Part shown: piece after piece, positions 27,233 to 37,419 of the stretch
How positions within the stretch are numbered: position 1 is the first letter of the stretch
How the letters are laid out: every line of letters starts with the position of its first letter
Source of the DNA: Azospirillum melinis
GTDB taxonomy: Bacteria > Pseudomonadota > Alphaproteobacteria > Azospirillales > Azospirillaceae
Reading direction: 5' to 3'
DNA length: 64,000 bases
NCBI RefSeq assembly: GCF_013340935.1
Contig: NZ_WHOS01000014.1
Span: 62,001-126,000, forward strand
Notes under the pieces: generated by a model
What the model was told of the DNA's origin: nothing
The model's input: the letters and a program-made list of their open reading frames with translations, nothing else
Database searches by the model: none
Made by a program: the position numbers and the translations under genes

Positions 27233-29848
27233 ATGTCTGATCTTGCTTGTGCAGGCGGTTCCAACTCTGGAGACATTCCCAGCGGACGGGCTGAGGCCCT
27301 TGCCGAGGAAAATGCCCGCTATGCCGCAATCATAAGCTCTTCTCCCGATGCCATCGTTGTCTTCGCGGCGGAGGATGGCCGGATCACCGCATGGAATGCG
27401 GCGGCCACCCGGATGTTCGGCTATAGCGCGCAGGAAGCGATTGGCGGGCCGGTCACTCTGCTGCTGCCCGCGCGGTGTCCGGAAGGCCCGGCCGGCGTGT
27501 TCGACCGCGCCTTGTCCGGCGAGGTGGTTCAGGTCGAAACAGTAAGGCGGCACAAGGATGGCACCCTTGTCGATGTGGCCATCACGGCCAACCGCATGAC
27601 CGCTGCCGACGGCCGCGTTCTGGGCGTTGCCGCCTTCATGCGTGACATCAGCGATCGGAAGGCAGCCCGGGCGCAACTGCAGGCGAGCGAGGCCAAGTTC
27701 CAGGCCATCGTCGAGTCCATCGATCAGATGATCTGGTCGACGCGGCCGGATGGATACCACGACTATTTCAATCACCGCTGGTATGAGTTCACCGGCGTGC
27801 CGCCTGGGGCGACCGAAGGCGAGGCTTGGAGCGGCATGTTCCACCCCGACGACCGGGAGCGGGCTTGGAGTGTGTGGCGTCAATCACTCGCCACCGGTGA
27901 GCCCTACCACATCGAATACCGCCTGCGTCATTGGAGCGGCCGGTACCGGTGGGTCATCGGCCGGGCCCAGCCTGTCCGCGATGCGGCGGGGCGGATTGTC
28001 CGCTGGTACGGCACCTGCACCGACGTGCACGATCTCAAGACAACGCAGGAGGCGCTCCGCGCCAGCGAAGAACGGTTCCGCTTTGCTCTCGATGCGGCGG
28101 GAGGCATCGGTACCTGGAACTGGGATGTCCGGACGGACGGCGTCACCGTCGATGCCACCTTCGCCTCCCTGTTCGGCGTCGAACCGGCACGGGCGGCGGA
28201 GGGGCTGCCGATCACGGCCTATGTGTCAGCCATCCATCCGGACGATCGCGCCATGGTCGCCACGAAGATCGCGCGTGCCGTCGACGATGCAACCGACTAT
28301 CTGGCGGAGTATCGGGTGACCGGTCTGGACGGGAAGACACGCTGGGTACTGGCGCGGGGACATTGCGCCCATGACGACCGTGGCATCCCGACGAGCTTTC
28401 CAGGGGTCGTGATCGACATCACCGACCGCAAGGCGACCGAAGAAGCCCTGCGCATCGCGGTCGAGCGCATCGATCTCGCTCTGACCAGTGGAGCCATCCT
28501 CGGCACCTGGGTCTGGGACATCCCGGTCGATCGCTTCACCGTCGATGAGCGCTTTGCCCGTACCTTCGCCCTTTCGCCGCAGTATAGTCAGAACGGTTTG
28601 TCCCTGGATGTTCTGATGGCGTCGATCCACCCCGAGGATTGGCCTCATGTCAGGCAGGCGGTCGCATCCGTCATGGAGGCAGGGGGAGCCTACAGCGCCG
28701 AGTACCGTGTGCGTCAGTTCGATGGCACCTACCGCTGGGTCGAGGCCAATGGGCATTGCAGTCTCGATGCGACGGGAAAGCCGCTCCGTTTCCCAGGCGT
28801 GCTGATCGACATCCACAAGCGCAAGACGGTTGAGGAGGACTTGCGCCGGAAGGAGGCGGAAGCCATCGAAGCGACCCGCATCCTCAGGACCGTCATCGAA
28901 GCGGTGCCGGCGCTCATCTATGTAAAAGACGTCGATGGCCGTATCCGCATCGCCAACGGCCCGGTGATGGAGCTGATCGGCAAGCCCTGGAGCGAGGTTG
29001 AGGGACACACCGATCTGGAGCTCCTCGACGATAAGGAACAAGGCCGACGGATCATGGAGACCGATCGGCGGATCATGGACGGCGGTGCGACCGAAGAACT
29101 GGAAGAGATCGTCGGGCACGACGAGCGCGGGCCGCGGATTTGGCTGTCCCACAAGTCGGCGTTCCGCAACGAGGCCGGGCAGGTCGTCGGTCTGGTCGGC
29201 ACGTCCATCGATCTCACCAGCCGCAAACGGGCGGAGGAAGACCGCCAACTGCTGGTGCGTGAACTCAACCATCGGGTCAAGAACCTGTTCGCCGTCGCCG
29301 TGGGTATGGTCGCCATGACGGCGCGCACCTCCGCCGGAGTGCGGGATATGGCAGATGCCCTCACTGGCCGCCTTTTGGCATTGGCGCGAGCCCATGACCT
29401 GATTCGCCCAGCCGTGACCGGAGAAACCGCCACCACGGACGGCACCACCTTGTTGGAGCTGATGCAGGCGGTGATCGCTCCCCATCTCGCCGAGGGGGCT
29501 AAAAGTCTCCATCTCGACGGCCCACAGGTTCATGCCGGCCCGGCTGCAGCGACCAGTCTGGCTCTGACGCTCCATGAACTGGCGACGAATGCCGCAAAGT
29601 ACGGCGCTTTGTCGTCGGCGCAAGGAACGCTGACGGTCTCCTGGCAGACAGAAGGCGGCGCGCTCATTGTGCTGTGGCAGGAAAGCGGAGGACCCGCCGT
29701 CCAAGGACCTCCCTTGCGACGTGGCTTCGGCTCGCAGCTCATGCACATGAGCATCGCCAGTCAGCTCGGTGGCCGCATCAGCCACGAGTGGTGCAGTGCC
29801 GGCCTGCGCGTCGCTCTTCTGATTCCGATCGAAAGGCTGAGCCACTGA
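27233..29848 (+). CDS. Five-PAS sensor histidine kinase of the HWE family
   Basis: An 871-aa protein with no membrane helices. Five PAS domains in series start near residues 25, 150, 280, 410 and 545 (AIISSSPDAIVVFAAEDGRI; IVESIDQMIWSTRPDG; LDAAGGIGTWNWDV; LTSGAILGTWVWDI; VIEAVPALIYVKDVDG). Several end in the PAC motif DITDRK. The kinase core has the HWE signature: LLVRELNHRVKNLFAVAVGM with the phosphoacceptor His, and an HATPase with LALTLHELATNAAKYGALS. HWE kinases lack the classical HisKA dimerisation box and are common in Rhizobiales and Azospirillum. The response regulator 53 bases downstream is the likely partner. Confidence 0.9.
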   Translation: MSDLACAGGSNSGDIPSGRAEALAEENARYAAIISSSPDAIVVFAAEDGRITAWNAAATRMFGYSAQEAIGGPVTLLLPARCPEGPAGVFDRALSGEVVQVETVRRHKDGTLVDVAITANRMTAADGRVLGVAAFMRDISDRKAARAQLQASEAKFQAIVESIDQMIWSTRPDGYHDYFNHRWYEFTGVPPGATEGEAWSGMFHPDDRERAWSVWRQSLATGEPYHIEYRLRHWSGRYRWVIGRAQPVRDAAGRIVRWYGTCTDVHDLKTTQEALRASEERFRFALDAAGGIGTWNWDVRTDGVTVDATFASLFGVEPARAAEGLPITAYVSAIHPDDRAMVATKIARAVDDATDYLAEYRVTGLDGKTRWVLARGHCAHDDRGIPTSFPGVVIDITDRKATEEALRIAVERIDLALTSGAILGTWVWDIPVDRFTVDERFARTFALSPQYSQNGLSLDVLMASIHPEDWPHVRQAVASVMEAGGAYSAEYRVRQFDGTYRWVEANGHCSLDATGKPLRFPGVLIDIHKRKTVEEDLRRKEAEAIEATRILRTVIEAVPALIYVKDVDGRIRIANGPVMELIGKPWSEVEGHTDLELLDDKEQGRRIMETDRRIMDGGATEELEEIVGHDERGPRIWLSHKSAFRNEAGQVVGLVGTSIDLTSRKRAEEDRQLLVRELNHRVKNLFAVAVGMVAMTARTSAGVRDMADALTGRLLALARAHDLIRPAVTGETATTDGTTLLELMQAVIAPHLAEGAKSLHLDGPQVHAGPAAATSLALTLHELATNAAKYGALSSAQGTLTVSWQTEGGALIVLWQESGGPAVQGPPLRRGFGSQLMHMSIASQLGGRISHEWCSAGLRVALLIPIERLSH

Positions 29849-29901
29849 ACGCTCCGCCGGCTGTTGTGCGAACTGCATCCTCCCCTGGGAAACAGGACAT
29901 C

Positions 29902-30294
29902 ATGGTCCATACGCTCTCTTCCAGAACTCAGCCCGATCTTGGGAACGCCCATGTTCTCGTTGTCGAGGACGAGCCCTTCATCGCCTATGATCTCGTCCTG
30001 GCCGTCGAAGACGCCCATGGCTCGCCGGTCGGTCCGGCGGCAACGGTGCGGGAGGCGCTCGACCTGATCGCTTCCGGTGAGGTGGACGCTGCCATTTTGG
30101 ACATGACCCTGTCCGATGGGCTTGCCGGAGCGGTTCTGGAGGTGCTGGACGGGAAAGGAGTGCCGATTGTTCTCCACACCGCAACCCCGCTGCCGTCCAC
30201 CTTGGCGGAACGGTTCCCACGGGTCGCGGTTTACCCCAAGCCGACCGCGGTCTCGGTGCTCACACGGCATCTGGCCAAGCAGCTCCGACGCTGA
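29902..30294 (+). CDS. Single-domain response regulator
   Basis: A 130-aa protein that is just a receiver domain: VLVVEDEPFIAYDLVLAVED at the N-terminus, the phosphoacceptor Asp in AILDMTLSDG, and the conserved Thr/Lys pair in IVLHTATPLP and VYPKPTAVSV. The FIA-Y-DL pattern is typical of regulators paired with HWE kinases. The ATG at 29902 begins exactly at the receiver; a longer in-frame opening upstream overlaps the kinase gene and is not used. The operon position makes it the likely phosphoacceptor of the 5-PAS kinase. It has no output domain, so it acts by protein interaction or as a phosphate sink. Confidence 0.85.
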   Translation: MVHTLSSRTQPDLGNAHVLVVEDEPFIAYDLVLAVEDAHGSPVGPAATVREALDLIASGEVDAAILDMTLSDGLAGAVLEVLDGKGVPIVLHTATPLPSTLAERFPRVAVYPKPTAVSVLTRHLAKQLRR

Positions 30295-30339
30295 AGGCCG
30301 CCGGCGCTTTCGAAACCTGCCGCGCGGATGGCGGAGCTG

Positions 30340-30362
30340 CCCTCCTTGTATGACAAGGAGGG
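30340..30362. terminator. Perfect 10-bp hairpin after the response regulator
   Basis: CCCTCCTTGT (30340-30349) and ACAAGGAGGG (30353-30362) pair perfectly around a three-base loop, 45 bases past the stop. There is no run of Ts after it, so it may be a weak terminator or an RNA-stabilising hairpin. Confidence 0.45.
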
Positions 30363-30581
30363 CCGGGGCTCGACTCCGCCCCTCGCAATTTGCGTCATAT
30401 TTTAAGAAAATCCTCTCATATTGCGTTCTGGAAATATAACAAAATTGCCGGCTGCTTAAGAAGTGCATAGTTTTCTTGTAGGCTTCCGGGAAGGCCATCT
30501 GAATTCGATGTTCATGCCCGGCGCAAGACTTGCATCCGTCCGAGATGGGATCGAGCCACTCGTTTAAGTTGGGAGCAGGGA

Positions 30582-32594
30582 ATGCGCGACAACGGACCGG
30601 TGACCGGGACAGAAATTCTTCTGAGCGACAACCAGCTTCTGGTCTCAAGAACGGACATCAATGGCCGGATTGTTTTTGTCAACAAGGCGTTCACGGACAT
30701 CAGCGGCTTTACCGAAGCGGAGCTGATCGGCGCTCCACACAACATCGCGCGTCACCCGCACATGCCGAAAGACGCGTTCGCAAATTTGTGGGCGACGATC
30801 AAAGAGGGGCGCCCCTGGGAAGGTCTGGTCAAGAACAGGGCCAAGAGCGGCGACCATTACTGGGTCAAGGCCAACGTCACCCCGGTCACCGAAGACGGCC
30901 GGATCACCGGCTTCATTTCCATCCGCTCCAAACCCGCGTGGGCCTCCGTTGAGGAGGCGGAGCGGGTTTACGCCCTGCTCAGGTCCGGCACTCCGCACGC
31001 GTATGCCCTGCTGGATGGCGACATCGTCAGGCACGGGATCGGGCCGACGATGACCCGATGGGCCAGGAGCATCACCGGCCGCCTGACCGCCACCTTCGTC
31101 CTGTTCATGCTCGTGATGGCTGGCCTGGGCCTGCCGCCCCTTTTCCATGCCGAACTCACCGAGGCGGTGACCCTTGGCTTGCTCGCATCCGGGACCCTGT
31201 TCGCGGTCGCTGCCGGCGGCCTCATCCTGAAGACGGTTCGCCGGCCTCTGTCCCTTGTCGAAGCCCATCTTGACGCCATCGCGCGCGGCGACCTGCGTGC
31301 CCATATCCCCAGTTCGGGCATTGCCGAATTCGGCCGCATCCGGTCGACGCTCAATGCGGTAAAGGCCAGGCTGGACTATGCCGGTCAGGAGCGGGGCGAA
31401 CGGCAGCGGCAAGCGGATGAAGACCGTGCCTCCGCGATGCTCGCCATGGCAGCGACGGTTGAACGCGAAGCAGGGCAGGCGGTGGAGGAGGTTGCCAGGC
31501 ATACCGGTGGCATGGCCGACGATGCCGACCGCATGGCCGCGGCGGCAGACCGGGTCAGCGACAACGCCCGCACGGTTTCCGCCGCCGCCGAACAGGCACT
31601 GACCAACGCGCAGACCGTGGCGTCGGCGACCGAAGAACTGGCGGCCTCGATCCGGGAGATTTCGGCCCAGATCGCCCACTCGAGCACCGTCACCCGCCGT
31701 GCCGTGACAGGGGGAACCCATACGCAGGAGACGATCACCTCACTCTCCAGCGCCGTCAATCGGATCGGCGACGTCGTGAAGCTCATCGACGACATCGCCA
31801 GCCAAACCAACCTCCTGGCGCTAAATGCCACCATCGAGGCGGCGAGAGCGGGGGAGGCGGGAAAGGGCTTTGCCGTCGTTGCCCAGGAGGTCAAGACCCT
31901 CGCCAACCAGACCGCCCGCTCGACCGAGGAGATCACGCGCCTCATTGCCGAGGTTCAGGCCGTGACCGGCGCGGCGGTGACTGCGGTGGAGCAGATCGGC
32001 AGCACGATCGGCGAGATCGATCAGGTCACCGGAGCGATCGCCGCGGCCATGGAGGAACAAGCCGCCGCCACCCAGGAGATCAGCCGCAACGTCGTCGAAA
32101 CCTCCCGCGCCGCCCAGGCGGTGTCCGCCAGCATCGCCACCGTATCGCAGGAGGCTGCCCAGACCGGTTCCCAGGCCGCCCAGGTCCGCCTCGGCTCGGA
32201 CGAGGTCGCGCATAGCATCGAGGCCCTGCGCAGAACGTTGGTGCGCGTCGTCCGGACATCGACAACCGAAGCGGATCGCCGGCGTAGCCCCCGTTATGCC
32301 ATCGATCACCCGGCCCAACTCGCGACGGCCCGAGGACCGCTGACGGTCCGCATTGCCGACCTGTCGATGGACGGAGCCAGACTGCTGACGCCCCGGCAGC
32401 ACGCATTGACACCCGGAGATACCGCTCGATTGGCACCGGACCGCATGTCCGCGACGGTCACCGTTACGGTGCAAGCGGTGAGCGACGGAGCGGTGCATGT
32501 CCGATTCGACAGACAAGAGGAAACCGTGCCCGGGCTCCTTGAGCAAATGGCTCACCGTGCCGGCCTCACTCCGCTTGTCCGGGCGGCGGAGTGA
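30582..32594 (+). CDS. PAS-containing methyl-accepting chemotaxis protein with C-terminal PilZ domain
   Basis: A 670-aa protein. An Aer-like PAS domain is at ~15-125 ([20 protein letters not shown], then [20 protein letters not shown]). Two membrane helices lie at ~168-185 and ~195-215. A HAMP-like stretch follows, then the MCP signalling domain at ~270-555 with the hairpin tip [21 protein letters not shown] PilZ domain at ~565-655 starts with [10 protein letters not shown] and has the [10 protein letters not shown] motif. PAS-MCPs of this kind usually sense redox or energy state. The PilZ motifs (RxxxR and D-x-S-x-x-G) predict cyclic-di-GMP binding, which would couple chemotaxis to the second messenger. 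A good GGAGCAGGGA ribosome site precedes the ATG. Confidence 0.9.
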   Translation: MRDNGPVTGTEILLSDNQLLVSRTDINGRIVFVNKAFTDISGFTEAELIGAPHNIARHPHMPKDAFANLWATIKEGRPWEGLVKNRAKSGDHYWVKANVTPVTEDGRITGFISIRSKPAWASVEEAERVYALLRSGTPHAYALLDGDIVRHGIGPTMTRWARSITGRLTATFVLFMLVMAGLGLPPLFHAELTEAVTLGLLASGTLFAVAAGGLILKTVRRPLSLVEAHLDAIARGDLRAHIPSSGIAEFGRIRSTLNAVKARLDYAGQERGERQRQADEDRASAMLAMAATVEREAGQAVEEVARHTGGMADDADRMAAAADRVSDNARTVSAAAEQALTNAQTVASATEELAASIREISAQIAHSSTVTRRAVTGGTHTQETITSLSSAVNRIGDVVKLIDDIASQTNLLALNATIEAARAGEAGKGFAVVAQEVKTLANQTARSTEEITRLIAEVQAVTGAAVTAVEQIGSTIGEIDQVTGAIAAAMEEQAAATQEISRNVVETSRAAQAVSASIATVSQEAAQTGSQAAQVRLGSDEVAHSIEALRRTLVRVVRTSTTEADRRRSPRYAIDHPAQLATARGPLTVRIADLSMDGARLLTPRQHALTPGDTARLAPDRMSATVTVTVQAVSDGAVHVRFDRQEETVPGLLEQMAHRAGLTPLVRAAE

Positions 32595-32605
32595 GGAAAT
32601 CTGCC

Positions 32606-32630
32606 GGGGATGAGGCTTGTCTTCATCCCC
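32606..32630. terminator. Hairpin between convergent genes
   Basis: GGGGATGA (32606-32613) pairs with TCATCCCC (32623-32630), between the chemoreceptor stop and the convergent small gene ending at 32641. Probably a shared terminator; no strong T-tract. Confidence 0.5.
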
Positions 32631-32640
32631 AGCATGATCC

Positions 32641-32913
32641 TTATACGGCCGGAAAGGGCATCTGACAGGCGAGAACGAGCTTGTTGGGTGGACTGACCTC
32701 CATCACCATTGCCCCGGCGGCGACGGCAGCCTCGATGTCGTTCGCCGTCATCCCAGCGGTATCCCCGAGCCAGATCGGACCGTCGGGGAGCAGGACGACC
32801 AGACATCCCACTTTGCGATGGGTGTCAAAATCCGCCTCAACCGGGTATTTCTGCCCCACCTGATACAGAGAAAATCCATCCTTGCTGCAGGTGCAGTGAA
32901 CGAACGAATGCAT
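32641..32913 (-). CDS. Small hypothetical protein (90 aa)
   Basis: A 90-aa protein of natural composition: CSKDGFSLYQVGQKYPVEAD, then VGCLVVLLPDGPIWLGDTAG and an acidic helix (MTANDIEAAVAAGAMVMEVS). It looks like a compact beta-rich fold but matches no family I recognise. It stands alone, convergent with the chemoreceptor. A ~300-base AT-rich spacer (32914-33218) upstream should hold its promoter and contains no other supported gene. Confidence 0.55.
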   Translation of the reverse strand: MHSFVHCTCSKDGFSLYQVGQKYPVEADFDTHRKVGCLVVLLPDGPIWLGDTAGMTANDIEAAVAAGAMVMEVSPPNKLVLACQMPFPAV

Positions 32914-33218
32914 GGATCACGATTTCCCTGACGTGAGAATAATAAAACCTCGGGTTTGTCCTGACGAAATTACAAATGAAATTCCAATTTATCTCACTCC
33001 TTTTTAGAGGGGAAAGCAAAAAGAAAGCGTTATAGTATGAGAAATTTTCATGGTATCCATGAGACGCTATTGGCGCATAGACCAGAAATCTTAAGCATTG
33101 GACGTCTGCATCGTTTGGGCTCGACAGTCATCGTTGCACATGAACACCTGTGGTCCGCTCAGGTCTCCCAGGATGGATGCGGCAGCAACACTCTGTTCAA
33201 ACATTTTACCAAAACAAA

Positions 33219-33497
33219 GGCAAGCCGTTGAGGTCATCGTAGCTCTTCACCCGCAGCCGGCGCGAAGACACGCTCGCAGACCAAGCCGACCCGGTTCTCG
33301 ACCTCCCCCTGTTCCCAGCCCCAAGCCGGGCTGCAGGCGACCGGATCGACCGGTTGGTGGTTGCACATCTGCGGGAAGTGCCGGTTGTGGACGCGCTCCT
33401 TGCCGGTGATCCTCGTATCGACGGCCGTTTTCATGGTGTCACAGATGCACCGCCTACTCGAACACCACCCCCTGACTTTCGCGCGGGTGGGCCCATA
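33219..33497 (-). pseudogene. Old istA copy, C-terminal-side half (split by an insertion)
   Basis: On the minus strand this is a diverged copy of the middle of the intact IstA at 35818-37344. It has DTMKTAVDTRITGKERVHNR for [10 protein letters not shown]...KERVYNR, DPVACSPAWGWEQGEVENRV for [20 protein letters not shown], and an equivalent of [11 protein letters not shown] at ~33229. Frameshifts and stops occur before MKTAVD. It ends abruptly at 33497, where the terminal repeat of a 6.17-kb unit starts. The matching upstream half lies at 39668-39889. Confidence 0.75.
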
Positions 33498-33517
33498 GGG
33501 GTCACTACACGAAAGTG
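33498..33517 (+). repeat. Left terminal inverted repeat of the 6.17-kb unit
   Basis: 20 bp starting GGGG, directly preceded by the target copy CCCATA. Its partner is at 39648-39667. Confidence 0.75.
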
Positions 33518-33591
33518 CGCAGATTGTCCGGGATGTGGGAATGGAGCATGACCGGAGGGCGATTATGGAACATGGGGAAATGCAACCGCGC

Positions 33592-33777
33592 TCAGCGTCG
33601 GTCGCCGTCCGCCCCCTGTCGCGACGCCCACCACGCCCGCACCACCCGCAGCCGCTGCGCCGCCGCCTCGCTGTCATGGCGCGCTAGGCGCGCGTAGGCG
33701 TCCGCCACCGCCTCGGCAGCCCGCCGCACCCGCTCCTGCGCCGCCCGGAGCTGCTCGTCGTCAGGGAAATCGTCCAT
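33592..33777 (-). CDS. Small helical hypothetical protein (61 aa)
   Basis: The product (MDDFPDDEQLRAAQERVRRA and a further Arg/Ala-rich helix) is predicted to be one long amphipathic helix or coiled coil. It sits within the 6.17-kb unit, ~75 bases from its left end and ~105 bases downstream of the response regulator on the same strand. A GTTAACAGG palindrome-like stretch precedes it. No family recognised. Confidence 0.5.
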   Translation of the reverse strand: MDDFPDDEQLRAAQERVRRAAEAVADAYARLARHDSEAAAQRLRVVRAWWASRQGADGDRR

Positions 33778-33881
33778 GCCTCGTTAACAGGACAGGCCAT
33801 GCCCTGTTAACGAGGCACCTCCTTGTCCGTCGGCATCCTGCGGGGCGTGCCCGGTCGCAGATGCCGATTTTCCCCCTTTGC

Positions 33882-34259
33882 TCAGGAGGCTAGCCCTCTC
33901 CGGTCGGACAGCAGGGCGGTGATCACCGGGACCAGCGCGGACAAAGAATAAGGCTTGCGCAGAACCACCAAGCGTCCTGGCTCTTCGTCCGGAATATGTT
34001 CGCTGAACCCGGTGGTGACGACGATCGGCAGCTCGGGACGCCGCTGCCGGAGGATCCGGATCAGCGCCTCGCCGTTCATCACTGGCATGCGCATGTCGGT
34101 GAGCAGGAGGTCGGCCGGATCGGCAGCGTCAGCCTCGACGGCTTGCAGTCCGTTGTGTGTGGTGGTGACCCGAAACCCTTCGGACTCCAGAACTTCGGAC
34201 ACCACCATCGCGACCAAATCCTCGTCCTCGGCGAGTAGAACGTGAGGGGAATAGAGCAT
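33882..34259 (-). CDS. Single-domain response regulator (receiver only)
   Basis: A 125-aa CheY-like receiver: VLLAEDEDLVAMVVSEVLES, phosphoacceptor Asp in LLLTDMRMPVMNG, Thr in IVVTTGFSEH and Lys in VVLRKPYSLS. All catalytic positions are present. Such stand-alone receivers are common partners of hybrid kinases. No kinase lies within the mobile unit, so it would have to work with a kinase elsewhere. The DNA above 34260 is AT-rich and probably contains the promoter. Carriage of a receiver inside an element bounded by inverted repeats is unusual. Confidence 0.85.
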   Translation of the reverse strand: MLYSPHVLLAEDEDLVAMVVSEVLESEGFRVTTTHNGLQAVEADAADPADLLLTDMRMPVMNGEALIRILRQRRPELPIVVTTGFSEHIPDEEPGRLVVLRKPYSLSALVPVITALLSDRRGLAS

Positions 34260-34649
34260 GAATCACGCAAAAGTGAAATTCCATTAACGTAACAATATCT
34301 AAGTAAGTGCGCGGCCAGCAACAGAAAACGCTTTCCACATTCAGTAACAAAACGATGGCATCGCCTAATATATACATACCTGAGGCGTAACAGTTGTACC
34401 CGATCCCTCAAGAAGGGAATTGCCCCATACGCCTTTGGCCGTCCGATGGGGGCGCTCGAACACGTCGGCTGAGATAGCGGGGTCCAGCGATTGTAGACCA
34501 TGCAGGAGTGCCGCCACGCACTGCAGCGCGACGTGACCGCTAAAAGCCCCACCCACCGGAAAACCGCCCGGCCTTATCCTACGTATATGACACACATTGC
34601 GAACGCGGCGAACCTCCGACCACATTGCCTGTCCGAGCGACACGCCATC

Positions 34650-34967
34650 ATGGATCCCGACAAATCGACCCCCGACCCTGGATCCGATACCCTCCAGACC
34701 CGCACCCGCAACCCTCCCGGCGGCGAGCTTCAGGCAACGCCTCTGCTCAACCGCCTCCTTGCTGACGCCCTCGACGCCGAGCGCCACATCATGGCGTTGC
34801 TCAAAATCATCCTCGCCGACACCACGGTCCAGGGCGTGTTTCCGAGCGCGGACGCCAGAGCGATCCACCGTACACTTGCTAGCCATGCCGCGGAGGTGAA
34901 CGGCCCCACCTTGTCAATCGGCTTGAGATTGGGACCCTGGATCGGCGCGGAAAAGGGACCCCGTTGA
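34650..34967 (+). CDS. Hypothetical protein truncated by the IS21-type insertion
   Basis: From the ATG at 34650 the product reads MDPDKSTPDPGSDTLQTRTR, then a helical region (LLNRLLADALDAERHIMALL) ending SHAAEVNG. The final ~20 residues come from the left end of the IS21-type element, so the natural C-terminus is lost. An in-frame ATG lies at 34500. No family recognised. The 390 bases before it contain no other supported gene. Confidence 0.4.
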   Translation: MDPDKSTPDPGSDTLQTRTRNPPGGELQATPLLNRLLADALDAERHIMALLKIILADTTVQGVFPSADARAIHRTLASHAAEVNGPTLSIGLRLGPWIGAEKGPR

Positions 34968-35089
34968 GCTGGTGAGGACTTGTCGCCCAGGTCGTCCATG
35001 GAGGGGACCCGCGCGTGCCGCGCAGTGCCCTCATCTGCGACGGAGCGGCACGCGCGGGGAGGCGCTGTGGGCGACCTGGGCGACCCAGG

Positions 35090-35818
35090 TCAGGCGCGGT
35101 TTTTGAAGCGCCAGCTTTCGTTGCCGGTCTCGAGGATCTCGCAGTGGTGGGTAAGCCGGTCGAGCAAGGCGGTGGTCATCTTGGCGTCACCGAAGACGGA
35201 CGGCCATTCCCCGAACGCCAAGTTGGTGGTGACGATCACGGAGCTGCGCTCGTAAAGCCGGCTGATCAGATGGAACAGCAGCTGACCGCCGGACTGGGCG
35301 AAGGGCAGGTAACCGAGTTCGTCGAGGACGATGAAATCCATCCGCGCGAGATAATCGGCCAGGCGCCCCTGCCGGCCGGCCCTGGTTTCAGCCTCCAACC
35401 GGTTGACGAGATCGACGACGTTGAAGAAGCGTCCCCGGGAACCGGCCCGGATGCAAGCCCGGGCGATCGCGATGGCGAGATGGGTCTTGCCGGTCCCGGT
35501 GCCGCCGACCAGCACGACGTTGCGCTGCTGGGCCAGGAAGGCGCCGCCGGCGAGATCGCGCACCAGGGTTTCGTTGACCGGCGTGTCGTCGAAGGCGAAA
35601 TCGTCGATGTCCCTGGCGAGCGGCAGCTTGGCGATGGTGATCTGGTACTTTATCGAGCGCGCCTGCTTCTCGGAGATCTCGGCGGTGAGCAGGTCGCCGA
35701 CGACCCGCTGCGGCTCGTGCTGGCGCTTAACGGCGGTGGCAATGAGTTCATCGTAGGCGGCCTTCATGCCGTAGAGCTTGAGTTCGCTCATGGTGGCCAG
35801 GATCTCGGCACGCTCCAT
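35090..35818 (-). CDS. istB: IS21 helper ATPase IstB
   Basis: A 242-aa AAA+ ATPase. Walker A is [11 protein letters not shown] at ~residue 106-116, Walker B is [12 protein letters not shown], with the later TTNLAFGEW sensor region. A short helical N-terminus ([20 protein letters not shown]) contacts DNA or the transposase. IstB oligomerises on target DNA and stimulates IstA strand transfer. Its ATG overlaps the istA stop by one base, so translation is coupled. Complete. Confidence 0.92.
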   Translation of the reverse strand: MERAEILATMSELKLYGMKAAYDELIATAVKRQHEPQRVVGDLLTAEISEKQARSIKYQITIAKLPLARDIDDFAFDDTPVNETLVRDLAGGAFLAQQRNVVLVGGTGTGKTHLAIAIARACIRAGSRGRFFNVVDLVNRLEAETRAGRQGRLADYLARMDFIVLDELGYLPFAQSGGQLLFHLISRLYERSSVIVTTNLAFGEWPSVFGDAKMTTALLDRLTHHCEILETGNESWRFKNRA

Positions 35819-37344
35819 CACAGGGGTCTCCTCAGGCTGTCGTAGCGGGCGCAATCGGCGGCCGGCTCGTGCCGGAGCCGCAGGGCATCGGAGGTCATGA
35901 TCGTGATCGGCGCCGCCGGTTCCCGGCGCCGCGCGAGGATATTGAGGATGACGGCGGCGGAATGAACGCCCTCGCGCAAGGCCTCGGCGCAGGCCGCCTC
36001 GACGGCTGGCAGTCCGTCGCTCAGCACGGCGCCGAGAATGTCCACCATCTGCCGGTCGCCGTCCTCGACGGCGGCGAGTTTGCGCCGGACGCGTTCCAGA
36101 CCGGCCGGCAGGACCCAATCCTTGAACGGTGCCCCATTGCGCAAGGCCCCCGGTTTGCGCGCCAGGACCGGGACATAGTGCCAGGGATCGAACACCGTTC
36201 TGTCGCGCCCGAAGCACCGGGCGTGTTCACCGACGATCCGTCCATCCTGGCGCAGTTCGATCCGCTCGGCATAGGCGCGGATTTCCACCAGACGGCCCAC
36301 CGCGCCGGCCACGACCGAATACTTGTTGTTGTCGAAGCGCACCAGACAGGTCTTGGACACCGAAGCCGGTACGGCATGGAAGCCGTCGAAGCGCCCGGCA
36401 TAAGGAACCAAGCTCGGCCGCTCTGTCTCGAACATCTCCCAGACCGTCCGCTCCCGCATTTCAGGATGGCGATATGCCTTGGCGTGGGCGACGCAGCGGT
36501 CCAGGAGCAAGCCGTTGAGTTCGTCGTAGCTCTTCACCCGCAGCCGGGGGGTGAAGAAGCGCTCGCGGACCAAGCCGACCTGGTTCTCGACCTGTCCCTT
36601 TTCCCAGCCCGATGCCGGGGTGCAGGCGACCGGATCGACCAGATAGTGGCTGCACATCTGCAGGAAGCGCCGGTTGTAGACACGCTCTTTGCCGGCGAAG
36701 ATCGTGTCGACCGCCGTCTTCATGTTGTCGTAAATGCCCCGCGTACAGGCTCCCTTGAAGAAGGCAAAGGCCCGGTCGTGGGCGTCGAACACCATCTCCT
36801 GGCTTTCGCGCGGATAGGCCCGTACGAACAGCATCCGGCTGTGGCACAGGCGGACATGGGCCACCTTCACCGTGACCGTCGTTCCGTTGATCAGGACAAC
36901 CTCATGGCTCCAGTCGAACTGGTAGGCCTCGCCTGGCGCAAAGCTCAACGGCACGTAGGCTTGGGCGACGGAGGGGCCCTGCTCCTGCCGCCAAACCCGG
37001 GCATAACGACGGACAGCGTCGTAGCCGCCTTCATAGCCGCGGGACCGTAACGTTTCGAACAGCCGGACCAGCGTCAGGCGCTCGCGTGATGCTTTCCCCT
37101 CGTTGGCCAGCAACAGAGCATCCAGCTCTTCACGCCAGGGGCCGATCTTCGGCAAAGGCTGGTTCGTGCGCGTGTAGCAGAACTCCGTGGCCTCCGACCG
37201 GATCACCTTCCGCACGACCTTCCGGGAAAGCCCGAACTCCCGGCAGATCACCTTGATCGGCTTCTGCTGCACGAAGTAGGCACGACGGATCTTCGCGATC
37301 GTTTCCACAATCAGCATCCCTCGACAGGCCTCCATGTCCTCCAT
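35818..37344 (-). CDS. istA: IS21 transposase IstA
   Basis: A 508-aa DDE transposase. The N-terminal HTH ([20 protein letters not shown], then [12 protein letters not shown]) binds the terminal repeats. The catalytic rve core starts near [12 protein letters not shown] (first Asp), continues to [11 protein letters not shown] (second Asp) and reaches the Glu in [14 protein letters not shown]-terminal beta-barrel follows ([14 protein letters not shown]). Full length with no frameshift. The start ATG at 37344 is close to the IS end; two further Met codons follow. It catalyses cut-out and insertion of the element together with IstB. Confidence 0.92.
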   Translation of the reverse strand: MEDMEACRGMLIVETIAKIRRAYFVQQKPIKVICREFGLSRKVVRKVIRSEATEFCYTRTNQPLPKIGPWREELDALLLANEGKASRERLTLVRLFETLRSRGYEGGYDAVRRYARVWRQEQGPSVAQAYVPLSFAPGEAYQFDWSHEVVLINGTTVTVKVAHVRLCHSRMLFVRAYPRESQEMVFDAHDRAFAFFKGACTRGIYDNMKTAVDTIFAGKERVYNRRFLQMCSHYLVDPVACTPASGWEKGQVENQVGLVRERFFTPRLRVKSYDELNGLLLDRCVAHAKAYRHPEMRERTVWEMFETERPSLVPYAGRFDGFHAVPASVSKTCLVRFDNNKYSVVAGAVGRLVEIRAYAERIELRQDGRIVGEHARCFGRDRTVFDPWHYVPVLARKPGALRNGAPFKDWVLPAGLERVRRKLAAVEDGDRQMVDILGAVLSDGLPAVEAACAEALREGVHSAAVILNILARRREPAAPITIMTSDALRLRHEPAADCARYDSLRRPL

Positions 37345-37419
37345 GGCGGCCAGTGTGGACCCAAAGCATCGGGGGTCCCGTTTGGATGCCGATCACCCCC
37401 TATACGGGGTCCTTATTCC

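Larger units (their letters stand above)
34912..37395 (-). mobile_element. IS21-family insertion sequence (istA-istB)
   Basis: A two-gene IS of ~2.48 kb with intact istA and istB. Left terminus reads TGTCAATCGGC...GGGACCC. The right end, read inward on the minus strand, has TGATCGGC...CGGGACCC, and GGGACCC motifs recur inside both ends, as expected of the multiple terminal repeats of IS21 elements. Exact ends are uncertain by a few bases because I could not confirm a target duplication. It lies inside the 6.17-kb unit and truncates the ORF starting at 34650. Confidence 0.8.

Noticed and set aside
28226-29878. 550-aa minus-strand ORF
   Set aside because: Shadow of the 5-PAS kinase; no recognisable motif.
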